Notes: generated from the letters alone by a model not told the origin. A stretch of 15,038 nucleotides of DNA from Cudoniella acicularis (GCA_013054445.1 JAAMPI010001392.1:1-15038); one strand, 5' to 3'. Shown: positions 1-15,038, numbered from the stretch's first letter. Numbers and translations are program-made.

Positions 1-694
1 TATACAATATAAAATACTTGATTGATAAGTAAGTAGATAGAGTAGTATCCTTCTTACTTTTGATTTGAACTTTTAGCTTTAATATTTTATTTTATTTTAT
101 AATTGTTATTATGATTGAGTTTAAGAATAATGATTAATAACCTTTTCAAGAAAGGAGTGAGTGCTTATTGATTAATTGAATTTCCTATCCTTTCTATTTC
201 TACCTTGCCTCTCCCCCTTTCCATCTGTCTTTTCTCCCTCAAGTTTATCTACTCATTGGCCTCACTCAATCACCCACTCACCCAGTCATTTCATTCCCAT
301 TTAAAGCATCGGACTCTAGAGTAGGAGTTCTACAATAGTTAAGAAAAAGAAGAACATACGCATAGGAGTGAGTGAGTGCTTATTGATAGATGTATTGAAT
401 TTTCTATTTTTTGTATTCTTGAGTTTATTACTCGGACTCAGTCATCTACAGCACACCACCACTGTGTATCCAAATCTACAATGTCAGCCAGTCGACTAGT
501 CACAATACAATTTTCTTCGCCCCCTTTTCTTTTCCTTGCATATACATCCATGTATATATGCGTGTGCTTGCTTATCCAAGCTTTTTCCAAGCTCGTCCCC
601 CTTTTTTCACAACCTTTTCTCATCTTCACCTCTATATATCCTCTTCATCCTAAGTGGCCTCAGAACCCCAACGGTGAGCCATACACCACAATCA
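1..694. other. Intergenic region downstream of the ABC transporter
   Basis: No gene is supported here. The left part is AT-rich, with a short ATTTT-type run near 84-100. Two pyrimidine-rich stretches follow on the plus strand (about 182-320 and 585-660). The transporter stop codon lies at 695-697 on the minus strand, so the right part probably holds its 3' UTR and polyadenylation region. The open frames over 376-886 have low-complexity Ser/Thr/Pro-rich translations and partly run antisense to the transporter's last exon. They look accidental. Confidence 0.6.
153..407 (+). repeat. Diverged direct duplication (copies 153-188 and 364-407)
   Basis: Both copies begin AGGAGTGAGTG and continue with CTTATTGAT, then ATTGAATTT and CTAT. 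The second copy has one extra GAGT unit and a few substitutions. Weaker similarity continues downstream: the A/GAGTTTAT..TACTC segment occurs near 240-255 and again near 419-432. This suggests an old local duplication of roughly 100 bp with later deletion. No terminal inverted repeats or coding content were seen. Confidence 0.6.
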
Positions 695-6830
<6,136 letters not shown>

Positions 6831-8083
6831 GGCGAATGTTCGTCGAACTTGCAGAAGCCACCAGAGCTCAAAGTTGTTGAGAATCGAGGGTGGTGTTGAT
6901 GCTGATCCGTGTTGTAGACAGAAAAGCCGTTTGATACTGCTGCATAACAAACGGAGGTGGTAGCAATGGTCAGAGCATTGGGAAGGTATGTTGAGCACGG
7001 TATGATGTCTATTCAACAGATAGAATAACAGCAATATGGAATGGTCGAGATCGTAATGTTCCAAAGTTATTCGGATCAAAAGGTGCGGAATTAAGCTAGG
7101 TTGCTCCACCGCCGCGCACTATGACAAAGCACTCCACTTTTGGAACTTGAGATCCCTGTTAGTGAATCTTGTTGCGACTGCGGGCAAGATTTGATGCAAT
7201 GAGAAACACTCATTCACCATGTTTTAAGGGCTTATGAATCCCGCAAGACATGCATTTGGCAAGGTATTTTTCATTGTAATCACCAGTTGAATTGCACACG
7301 CTTACAGCCCCCTCTTCCGAGCTGTGGTACAAATATTATAATCCCTACCGCCTGACTTGTTAGGATATACAATTGCAGACCCATGATTGGGCACACGTCA
7401 TAGTCAAGCTTTCAGAGCCTCCCCTTTGAGCCCACATCAGCATTTATGCCTGTAGAATGCATCTCACTATCCCATGCACGTACAATCGCATATGCAACAT
7501 CCATGGAGAGATGCGTTACATTGATGCTGCTTCCCTTCACTGCCATCGGAATTCTACTCACAGGCTGTGCTAGCCGTCGGAAAATATATCGGCAAGGTCT
7601 GAGCAAAGCCGCAGCTCCAGCCTTGCCAACAAGGCTTCAGGAAGTTTATTCTTCGCAGTAATCGCTTTTGCCCATAAATTTGCACCATGTCACGTATACA
7701 TAAAACGGGAAAACACTAGAAGCAGTTCTTGATTGCGACGTTATCAGACAGCAAAAAACTCTTTGAATGACGCCAAAGCTGTGCGAAAGGAACCCCCCGA
7801 TGTTTTCGTTCTAACGCTCTGGTCACCAAACATCCCGCCCGTCCAAATCTGTATCGCAGCAAAATGCTAAGTGAAAGAGCCTGTCCTAATGCCATCCACA
7901 TCTATGGCAATGCCACAAAGTGACCCAAGATTAGAAAAAGGTAAAAAAAGAGCTAAAATCCATACATGAAGAGACAGCGAGAGGCGAAAGTCGTCAATCG
8001 TGTAGGGTATCATCTGTCGAAAGTCGTTAGACACTGCACTTGATGCAGTATAGAAGGGCCGCCCAATCGATCGATGAAAATGT
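6831..8083. other. Intergenic region between the bHLH gene and the ABC transporter gene
   Basis: Both flanking genes are on the minus strand, so this stretch holds the 3' end of the bHLH gene and the promoter and 5' UTR of the transporter. No open frame resembles a protein. I found no exact Yap1 site (TTACTAA or TTAGTAA) and no exact CACGTG. The closest Cbf1-like octamer is GTCACGTA at 7689-7696, one base off the yeast consensus. Confidence 0.7.
6868..6945 (-). other. Possible upstream ORF (25 codons) before the transporter start
   Basis: An ATG at 6945 opens a 25-residue frame ending in TGA at 6868-6870, 37 nt before the main ATG and out of frame with it. It matters only if the transcript starts upstream of 6945, which the sequence cannot show. 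It may be accidental. Confidence 0.25.
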
Positions 8084-8983
8084 CTAGTTGTGCGAGTCAT
8101 TTCCTGACTCTTCCTTTTTGGGAGCTAACCCAGCACTCTGACAAGTCTTCTTCCACGTCTCTACTTCCCGCCATGCTCTCTCGCATTCAGCCTTGAGCTT
8201 ATCATTACTGGCGCTGAGCTCAGCAATAGCTTGCTCTGTGAGGAGCTTCTCAAGAGTCCATTTCTCAATATTTTGCGTCTCATTCTCCTTCAGTTGTGTG
8301 ATAAACGAGACGGCGCGCTGCAAAATCGATCCCTTATTCTTCTCACAGCCCGGTACAATCTTTGCTAACTCATTGATACCTTCGTTGATAGTCTCTCGTC
8401 GGCGTCGTTCAACTAGACATTATTAGCAATAGTTTTCATCTGAGTTTCTGATCAGATAATTACCTTCTTTGTGGTTATCCTTGCGGACTTTATGCCACTC
8501 ATCAGATCCAACAGCAGGCTTCGACCGAGTTGGCTGCGGGTTCTCCATGAAGCTATCGTTTTGACTGTTGTCCATGAAAGATCCGTCGGGACCGCGATCA
8601 GTGTCCGAACCTTGAGTGGCTCCGAAAGAAACATCTGTTGGTTGGGGAATGGTCATAGTTGGGTAGATACCAGCAAGCGCTGCCGCGGCAGTTGAGGAGG
8701 CATGTTCAGCAGAACCGTTTTGGTTGTCTGGGTTGCCCTGGTGGTGAAGGCTGCCATAATCTTGTAGAGACTCAACGCCGTCGTGACCGGATTGGTCAGC
8801 AGCCTTGCCAGAGTTGGGGGAGATACGCTTGTTGCTCATCCGCCTCGTGTCATCAGCTGATTCAGAGTCGCGCTTCCGCTTCTGCGCGGTATTGCTGATA
8901 TGGCTGTCCATAACGTTGTCGTCGCGCATCGCATTGGCAACCTCCTGCAAGCCCGAGTGTTCGAGGTCCATATGGTCAGCCAT
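8084..8983 (-). CDS. CBF1: Cbf1-like bHLH transcription factor
   Basis: Exon 1 is 8464-8983 and exon 2 is 8084-8412. The 51-nt intron 8413-8463 (donor GTAATT, branch GCTAATA, acceptor CTAG) falls inside the DNA-binding domain. The joined product has 282 residues. Residues 1-160 are acidic, Ser/Asn-rich and probably disordered, with a basic KRKR patch near 35-38. The basic region follows DEWHKVRKDNHKE, with the H171-E175-R179 triad that reads CACGTG in class B bHLH proteins. Two helices around the loop GCEKNKGS end near residue 218, and a coiled-coil (about 219-265) follows. In yeast Cbf1 binds centromere element CDEI and promoters of sulphur-assimilation genes, acting in the nucleus as a dimer. 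The role in filamentous fungi is inferred. ATG at 8981-8983 is the natural start; no other ATG lies on this strand for about 300 nt upstream. Confidence 0.92.
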
Positions 8984-9311
8984 TTAGAGATATGTGTGTC
9001 GTTGGAGACGCGCCTTGCAATACGATTCGCAGGCGTGAACTGGGTACGGTCCGAGGGGCGCAGATGACCTCGACGGGGCCGGTAGTTTTAATGTTGAGCC
9101 TAACACTGATCCTGTCGGAGCAAGAAGATGACGTGTCCGGCCGAGCTTTGCACAGGTGCAACGAACAGAAGTACTGCGGTCCTCAAGGACTCCAAAGGAT
9201 ATTGATGATTCGGCTGCACAATGTTCTCGAAGCGCTCCGCTGCAGTAGTTCGCTCAAGTTCCCTCGAACCGAACGTTTCTGTGCCCTTTAAAGCTGTACC
9301 TACAAGGTCAG

Positions 9312-9317
9312 CACGTG
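9312..9317. promoter_or_regulatory. CACGTG box, candidate Cbf1 site
   Basis: A perfect palindromic CACGTG lies about 330 bp upstream of the bHLH start codon. The H-E-R triad of the encoded factor predicts binding to this core, so autoregulation is possible. The flanks do not match the fuller RTCACRTG yeast consensus. Confidence 0.35.
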
Positions 9318-10065
9318 TCATTGCAGTTGAGGTACCACATAGCAATCGAAGAGCTTAAGGGCTGACAAGAAATGAGATGTCCCAGCGACTCTGGCGCCGC
9401 TGCTCCCGCGTGAGGCCAACTGTGACTTCGGGGTGGCAGCAGTCCGAAGACCAGACGCAAACAGCGACATTGTTTGATGGAGCGGCGGCAGCGGCAGTAC
9501 AAAGAACCGATCGAAGGTTCTGCGCTGGGGAGGTGACAATGGAAGGGAGGAAGCATTTTCTGTGTTTGCGATCCGGTGACAGGAGGGCGAAGCGCAATGG
9601 CGTTGACCAACGGCCAGGCGCGGTGATGTCCGGGCATTGGAGCACCTAACGAGGGATCGTGACCCAATTCCCAGGTCGCGTGGGAATGGACCACTGCGAA
9701 CTCCCCATTGTTGGTTCCACGAAGGGTGGGATGTGACATGAGAGAGCGCGCAGAGATCGCATCGCAGAGCGCGAACAGTTGAGGCGCGAGGTATTAAAGG
9801 GAGCGCGCGGTGGGAGAAGAGGAAGGAAATCAGGCATAAGGCATACCTTGTTCTGTTATCTTGGTCCGAGTCGACTCTGCCGATGCGACGCGACAGACAA
9901 TATAAGTCCACCACGCACAACTTTTTGGGTGCGCAGGCTGAAGCTGCTAGTTGCAGGATCAAAAGAAGATCCGATAGAGCAGATCAGACAGGTTTGCTTG
10001 ATGTTTGGCGATGCGCTTCTTGTATGATCGATGGGGGTTTGCGGAGTTCAGGTCTGCTGACTTCG

Positions 10066-10087
10066 GGATCACGAGCGGATCACGAGC
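10066..10087 (+). repeat. Tandem 11-bp repeat (GGATCACGAGC x2)
   Basis: Two perfect adjacent copies occur with no spacer. No function is evident. Confidence 0.6.
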
Positions 10088-10271
10088 TTCAAAGGCGAGC
10101 GCGAATGGGTAGACACCGGTTGCGACAACCCGGGGTAAATGAAAGAGGTGTGAGTGGAAAGGAGGGCACCGCTGAGACAATGGCAGCACCGTCTTGCTGC
10201 CTGCGAAAGTCGAAAACGAGGTTGATCGGGGCGTGATATCTGAGAGGAGAGGAGGAGTAGAACTGGAAGTG

Positions 10272-10277
10272 CACGTG
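10272..10277. promoter_or_regulatory. Second CACGTG box, candidate Cbf1 site
   Basis: A perfect CACGTG core lies about 1.29 kb upstream of the bHLH start and about 1.05 kb upstream of FYV10. One chance occurrence in a region of this size would be unremarkable, so this is weak evidence. Confidence 0.25.
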
Positions 10278-11301
10278 GAAAAGAGGTCAGGTGAGGGAGG
10301 TTTTCACTTTGCAGATTGCGCGCTAAAAGACGACTAGGGGCAATATTGGTCATCCCTCCAGGTTCGGCAGAATGCAAGAGCGATGCGCCGCTTTGTGGGC
10401 TGCCGTAGCCGAGGGATGGAGGGGTTGGAGTTCAGATTTTCCATTGAGCTTGAGGTCTGCATTTTCGAGTCCAGTCTTCTAGATTTCAATCTATTATTCG
10501 AACTTCTGTATACAGTATTGCCCTAAACAATCATAACGCGAATCTGTACAGTAATATGTTAAATATGGGGTAAGTCTGTAATATATTAATTTACTGTCCA
10601 TCTTTGATGTTTTAGGGTTTTTGTGAATTGTGCCAGTTAAATCGCGCAGATAACAGAACTCGAGTATTCCGTATCCAAGGCGTAAATGCCCTCTCGACAA
10701 CGTTAGGTTTCTTTCGCTTCCCCCGTAAGTGGCTTGGTAATTTTCATTTGATGTCGATTAATCTTTCGTGAAATATTGAGCTTGCGTACCAAACACAATG
10801 CATGTGACCCCCGGGTCGTTTTAGTACCCCGTAGAGGATAAATTAGCGATATTTCGTAAGGTTACTCAGTCCTGTACAAACCTAAGCTAAGTGCTGCAGC
10901 TGTAAATGAAGGACAAAGTTATGGGCTTCAAGATCATGGTGTTTTGCTTTCCTATGAATGGATGCTTTCATGGCTTTAAATCCGTAAATTTTATAAAATC
11001 GTGTGTAGTAGATGTGTACTTTGAGAACCCGTAATCAGACAAGTCTCAAACTCACCTATTTATGTCTCTATGTTCTACCGTAATAACGACGTCGGAGCTC
11101 TTCTCGAATGACATGACAAGATATAATATGCAAAGCAAATAAAGAACAGTAACAATTTATTGAATATTTCATTCACAAGTCACAAATTTCTAATACAAAC
11201 TCTACTCTGCTTAATTTTCAGATCAAACCAACCAACCAGGAATTTCTACTGCTCCTCCAAACTTTAATCCTTACCTCCCAAACCACCTCATACCTTGCTG
11301 C

Positions 11302-11346
11302 ATGAACGTTCAGCCATCACCAAGAACGCCATGGCAGACCATATAA
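11302..11346 (+). other. Short upstream ORF overlapping the FYV10 start codon
   Basis: An ATG at 11302 opens 14 codons ending in TAA at 11344-11346, in a different frame from FYV10 and spanning its ATG at 11331. The upstream ATG has a weak context (T at -3). The main ATG has G at -3 and G at +4, so leaky scanning would be expected if the transcript includes it. Confidence 0.35.
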
Positions 11347-12714
11347 CCTCCAAATTAAACCCGGATACGCACCTCATTCTCGTAAGCCTCTCTCTACCCT
11401 AAGCTGCACCCCACCCAGCTCCCCAAGGGCTAAGCCAACCGCAGGACCAACCCCTCCTCCGACTACCATTCGAGCTCCTCCGCAAGAACTTCAAAACCGC
11501 ACACTTCCACGTCGAGAAAGAGAGCGCTGCCATAAAAACCAGTGTCCGCGACACCGCTCATGCCTCACTGAACGCAAATGCCTCCCCCGACGAGGTTCTC
11601 AAGAATGTCGACTCCATGATCGCCCGAATGCGGGGTCTGAAACGGAAGCTCAACGCCTGCTCAGAAGAAGAGACAAGGTTGCAGAAGCAGTCACAGAGCC
11701 GGATACGGCATTTGGGGGAGCTATATGGGATGCAGAGTCTAGACGATGTCAAGTATGAAGAATGGAGCCGGACACGACTCGATCGGTTGCTGGTGGATTA
11801 CCTGCTGAGACATGGGTACAAGGAGAGTGCGTCTGCTCTCTCGAAGGAGAAGAATATCGAGGATTTGGTAGATGTGGAAACGTTCGTGCAGATGAGCAAG
11901 ATAAGAGAGAATCTACAGAATGGGAGGGTTACTGAAGCTTTGGCTTGGTGCGTCGACAACAAGAAGGAGTTGCGGCGTATGGAGGTATGATAATTCACTT
12001 GTCATAATCCTCAATCACTAACAATCTAACTAGAGTAACCTCGAATTCATGCTCCGCTTCCAACAATATATTGAGCTCGTCCGTACCCAGGACCAAACTA
12101 AACTCCTCGAATCCATCGCCCACGCAAAGAAATACCTCATCCCATTTAAGGACACCTATCCCAAGGAAGTGCAGCAAGCATGCGGACTCCTTGCCTTCCC
12201 ACCCAGCACCCGCGCTGAAGCCTACAGCGTTAGTCTCTCGGACCCCTCCAAAATAAATAAACTAACATCAATCTCACAGGACCTCTACAGCCCAAGCCGC
12301 TGGACCACCCTCTCTAACCTCTTCATGCAAACCCACAACACACTCCTCTCCCTCCCCTCTGTCCCCCTTCTCCACATCGCCCTCTCAGCGGGTCTCTCCG
12401 CCCTCAAAACCCCCTCCTGCCACTCCTCACATATCTCCTCCATCTCACCCACCTCATCCTCTTGCATCACCACCTCCGTCTGCCCCATCTGCTCTACGGA
12501 ACTCAATGACCTGGCTCGAAACGTACCTTATGCGCACCACACCAAGAGCCACGTCGAGAGCGACTTGGTGCTATTACCGAATGGATGCGTGTATGGCGCT
12601 CATCGGTTGGAGGAGTATAGCCGAAAGGCAGGGCTGGCGACGGGGTTGGTTAAGGATTTAAGGAGTGGCGTGGTGTTTGATATGGATGACGTGAAGAAGG
12701 TGTATATTTCTTAA
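11331..12714 (+). CDS. FYV10: GID/CTLH E3 ubiquitin ligase subunit Fyv10 (Gid9/MAEA homolog)
   Basis: Exons are 11331-11381, 11445-11984, 12034-12228 and 12280-12714 (1221 nt, 406 residues). Introns of 63, 49 and 51 nt have clear CTAAG/CTAAC branch sites. In order the protein has an N-terminal helical region, a LisH motif (about 124-156, [19 protein letters not shown]), CTLH (about 160-215), CRA (about 211-310, with [19 protein letters not shown] near its end) and a Gid-type RING starting at CPIC (330-333) with HH at 348-349. It ends KKVYIS, the typical fungal C-terminus. In yeast this subunit pairs with Rmd5/Gid2 as the catalytic module that ubiquitinates gluconeogenic enzymes when glucose returns; in animals MAEA does the equivalent. 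The RING is degenerate for the family and not necessarily zinc-binding at both sites. Start choice rests on strong ATG context and the short first exon typical of this gene. Confidence 0.95.
12229..12279 (+). other. FYV10 intron 3, length divisible by three and free of stops
   Basis: The donor is AGC|GTTAGT, the branch AACTAAC and the acceptor CTCACAG|GAC (51 nt). Removal gives [12 protein letters not shown], the family sequence. Retention would insert 17 residues without changing frame. Confidence 0.85.
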
Positions 12715-13322
12715 TGGGATGAGGATAAATGGATATAATGAATTAGGTGTGGATCCACTCCGCTAGATCCAATAGATGGCTTTATGACTTTTCAGCAGCG
12801 TTACTCTATTCAGTCTTCTCCTAAACTCCTATCTTTAAACAATTTGTACCTCTAAACTGGAAATGTCCCCAGCTAACCAATATTCTAATGCTCGAAGTAT
12901 TCACCAAAACAAGGAATTACTTACATATCAAAACAGAAGCACTCAGAAGTCCATTCAATTTCTTCACACCGGCGATACGGGTACATACATCAAGATTCAA
13001 AGACAATTCCGATATTGAATTGCGTCTTACTTCCCACTATTCCGCTCTGACTTATTTATATAAAAAATCTAAATTTAGATCGAGCTCCTAACGAAAACCT
13101 ACCTACAGAGAGAAAAGGTTAACCCAACAACAAGCAACTAATTGGGATAGAACTAAATCTGTTGGTCGGGCTTGTTTTCGGAACAATCTCTTGGGGTACA
13201 ACGTTTTTGGTAGAAGAAATGCAAAGGGGTCGAATATCGGAGAACTTGTTGATTGTTGAAGAAAACAGTTTGTTGCTCTTTGAGCGGGTTGATAATATAG
13301 GCGGTATTGATGATACTATTAC

Positions 13323-13358
13323 GAACGGACGAACGGACGAATGAACGAGCGAACGAAT
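13323..13358 (+). repeat. Degenerate tetranucleotide repeat (GAAC/GGAC/GAAT, 9 units)
   Basis: Nine consecutive 4-base units all begin with G and most fit GRAC or GAAY, for example GAACGGACGAACGGAC. The 12-mer ATTACGAACGGA, which overlaps its start (13318-13329), recurs at 13416-13427. It looks like an old microsatellite. Confidence 0.75.
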
Positions 13359-13421
13359 ACTCGACCAAACGAACCTTTCCCTTAACAGCACATATGCCAC
13401 TACATGATACTTGGAATTACG

Positions 13422-13480
13422 AACGGATTATCTCAACGTTAGTTTATAACAAAGCATTACAAAGAAACTTATAATCCGTT
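13422..13480. repeat. 10-bp inverted repeat with 39-nt spacer
   Basis: AACGGATTAT at 13422-13431 is matched by its exact complement ATAATCCGTT at 13471-13480. It may form a stem in RNA; no mobile-element ends or coding content lie between the arms. Confidence 0.5.
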
Positions 13481-13500
13481 TGGTTTGGTGTGCTCAGTTC

Positions 13501-13542
13501 GCTAGACCCCCAACACCGTCTAGCTTCTTTTGTGTTGGGTCT
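13501..13542 (+). repeat. Two overlapping, mutually exclusive hairpins
   Basis: GCTAGAC (13501-13507) pairs perfectly with GTCTAGC (13518-13524) around a 10-nt loop. AGACCC-CC-AACAC (13504-13516) also pairs with GTGTTGGGTCT (13532-13542), giving 11 base pairs with a CC bulge. The two structures share the first arm, so only one can form at a time. The site lies about 790 nt past the FYV10 stop and about 460 nt past the hydrolase stop. Confidence 0.5.
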
Positions 13543-13998
13543 GACATCGTGGTGAAGTCTATGGCGGTCGACATATCCATCTTTTCGGACTTTTAAAGCT
13601 ATGTACGTGCTCAGTGGAGGAGATAAATGGTGTATGGTGCTGTTTGGAGTGAATAGCTGGGTGGGTTTACGGAAGTGAATAGCTCGGTTTTTAGGTGTTT
13701 TTTTGTGGAGAGTGGTTACAATACTTTATATATGCTTGTAAGGTTACTTTTATAACACCAGCTTTGAAGAAGGGATATTTTAATAAGGTGTTAAGGGAAT
13801 TATACTAATGTTTTGGAGAGAAAAAGCAGATTTCAATCTATGATTTCTTCAACCCATTCCACCTACTCAAGCCATCTCCAAGACTTCAAATTTTCTTCTC
13901 ACTCACTAATACCCCGATATCCCCAATCCGATTCGCCAACCCTCCTCCTCCTCATCCATCCACCACTCACCACTCACCCCCCCACCCTCCAACAACAC

Positions 13999-15038
13999 TC
14001 ACAAAAACACTCTCCTAACCCACTCCCCCCTCACCCCATCCGCCTCCCTACTAACCCTCGCGCCCGGCGCAAACGCCTGAAACCTATGAAACGCACCCGC
14101 CCAAACATGCAACTCGGCTTGAACACCAGCTTCCCAAAGCCGCCGCGCAAACTCCACATCCTCATCTCGAAACACCTCCGCTGAGCCAACTTCGATAAAA
14201 GCTTGTGGGAGGTTGCTGAGGTCTTTTGCGAGGGAGGGGGAGGCGTAGATGCTTGTTTCTTTTTCTTTACCTTCCTCTCTCACATTTTTTTGTTGAGAAG
14301 ATGGGGTTAGGGTTATGGATGAGGATGGGTTTGGAGAGAGATAAGCACCCCATCCCATCTGAGCACTCCCCCTTGAAAATGTGCCCTCGTCTACATACTG
14401 CAACGACGAAGTGGTCTCTAACCTGCAATCCAACATAGGCGCCACCAACATCATCGCCTTAATCCTCACTCCCTCCCCCTCCCCATTCGCCTCCCTATCC
14501 CTAACCCACAACGCCAACCCCGCTGCCAGCCCCGCCCCCCGCTGAACTCCCCGCCACCATCACCCTCTCCGTATCGACACCCAATTCCTCAGCATGTTGA
14601 AAAATGTACAAAAGGGAAGCATAGGCGTCTTGAAGGGCAGCAGGGAAGGGATCTTCGGGCGCTAGGCGGTAGGAGGGAGAGAAGACGACGGTGTGCAAAG
14701 AGGGGTCGGTCATGAATGGGATGAGGGTGTTTATTCCGCCGAAGCGGGTGCCGGAGAAGAAACCGCCGCCGTGGAAGTGGAGGATTGCTGGTCTTTTCCC
14801 ACCTTTCTCTGCGGTTGAAGATGAGGATGAAGTTGAGGCTGTAGAGCGAAATATAGAAATTGTAATAGGGTCTTTTTCCCCAGGTGAGGGACTAGGTATC
14901 GACCGTTCTTCGTGCGTGATATCGGGGTGGGAGGCGAGGATTGAAGAGGGTGTTGGGGAGGGAAGAGCTCGGATGGTGGGGATATGTGAGGTGGTTGAGG
15001 GTGGTGGGAAAGTCGAGGGTGGAGAGGATGGTGGCGAG
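13999..15038 (-). CDS. Alpha/beta-hydrolase (HSL-type esterase/lipase), partial and frameshifted
   Basis: The 5' end lies beyond the right edge; the stop (TGA) is at 13999-14001. The frame entering at the edge encodes an oxyanion-hole HGGGFF motif (HGGG 14762-14773), the family marker YRLAPEDPFPAALQDAY, and the nucleophile motif GSSAG (Ser codon 14543-14545). It then stops at 14501-14503. The next frame (from about 14517) continues the family pattern: ALWVRDRE, MMLVAPMLDC, LPQAFIEVGSAEVFRDED holding the acid residue, and GAFHRF with the catalytic His (14086-14088). A Ser/Lys-rich insert lies near SSQQKNVREEGKEKE. One extra base in the C run at 14530-14540 explains the break. The substrate is unknown; these enzymes hydrolyse small esters or acylglycerols. 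It may be a functional gene with a sequence error or a young pseudogene. The N-terminal reading before about 14960 is uncertain. Confidence 0.82.
14530..14540 (-). other. Apparent +1 frameshift in a G/C homopolymer
   Basis: On the plus strand the run is CCCCGCCCCCC. Removing one base, most naturally from the four-base run at 14530-14533, restores GSSAGGGLAAGLALW, the usual sequence after the nucleophile of this family. No intron with acceptable splice sites spans the point. Confidence 0.75.

Larger units (their letters stand above)
8984..11330. other. 2.3 kb divergent intergenic region between CBF1 and FYV10
   Basis: The part up to about 10400 is GC-richer and purine-rich on the plus strand, so CT-rich on the strand of the bHLH gene, as is common in fungal promoters and 5' UTRs. 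The part from about 10450 to 11330 is AT-rich and is probably the FYV10 promoter. Several open frames up to 214 codons exist (for example 9318-9962 minus and 9883-10236 plus). They overlap each other on both strands, show no domain or membrane pattern, and I do not call them genes. An unannotated non-coding transcript cannot be excluded. Confidence 0.6.
12715..13998. other. Convergent intergenic region between FYV10 and the hydrolase gene
   Basis: The 3' ends of both flanking genes face this AT-rich stretch. No coding or structural RNA gene is recognised. The short open frames near 12888-13400 have no protein-like features, and the plus-strand frame from 13813 is low complexity and overlaps the hydrolase 3' end. 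Repeats and hairpins are listed separately. Confidence 0.65.

Noticed and set aside
6831..7109. In-frame open extension upstream of the transporter ATG
   Set aside because: The frame is open for 93 codons but contains no ATG, and the sequence is not family-like. The ATG at 6830 has a strong context.
9318..9962. 214-codon minus-strand open frame in the CBF1 upstream region
   Set aside because: Its composition is that of GC-rich non-coding DNA; competing frames exist on both strands; no domain, signal peptide or conserved pattern was visible.
9883..10236. 117-codon plus-strand open frame
   Set aside because: Arg/Ser-rich with no pattern, overlaps other open frames, and has no supporting context.
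12285..12506. Minus-strand Glu-rich open frame inside FYV10 exon 4
   Set aside because: It is the antisense shadow of the conserved CRA and RING coding sequence.
13119..13400. Open frames across the tetranucleotide repeat
   Set aside because: Periodic sequence keeps frames open by chance; the translations are repetitive and unlike any protein I recognise.
13813..14184. 123-codon plus-strand open frame at the hydrolase 3' end
   Set aside because: Low-complexity Pro/His/Ser sequence arising from the C-rich strand opposite the hydrolase gene.

Overview
The window looks like ordinary nuclear chromosome from a filamentous ascomycete (Pezizomycotina). A Leotiomycete-like or related origin is my guess and cannot be fixed from this sequence. 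The reasons are short introns (about 50-160 nt) with clear GT..CTAAC/CTGAC..AG signals, long AT-rich or pyrimidine-rich spacers, and four conserved fungal proteins. I see no mobile element, CRISPR array, rRNA or tRNA.

Layout, left to right. 1-694 is non-coding downstream sequence with a diverged duplication. 695-6830 (minus) is a complete 12-exon ABCC transporter gene of the Ycf1/Bpt1 vacuolar type. Its coding fragments look scattered, but they join without any frame break into a 1542-residue protein. Joining them requires three GC-AG introns, all with donor GCAAGT. 6831-8083 is its promoter side. 8084-8983 (minus) is a two-exon Cbf1-type bHLH factor. 8984-11330 is a 2.3 kb divergent intergenic region without a recognisable gene, carrying two CACGTG boxes. 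11331-12714 (plus) is a four-exon Fyv10/Gid9 subunit of the GID/CTLH ubiquitin ligase. 12715-13998 is a convergent spacer with a tetranucleotide repeat and hairpins. 13999-15038 (minus) is the 3' part of an HSL-type alpha/beta-hydrolase gene that runs off the right edge and carries a one-base frameshift in a G/C homopolymer just after its nucleophile motif.

The genes do not form a cluster with one obvious job. The only functional thread is loose: Cbf1 proteins regulate sulphur metabolism in yeasts and Ycf1 proteins pump glutathione conjugates, and here the two genes sit in tandem. I found no convincing novel system. The best leads are the GC-AG introns together with a 22-nt exon in the transporter, the frameshift in the hydrolase, and an in-frame, stop-free intron in FYV10.
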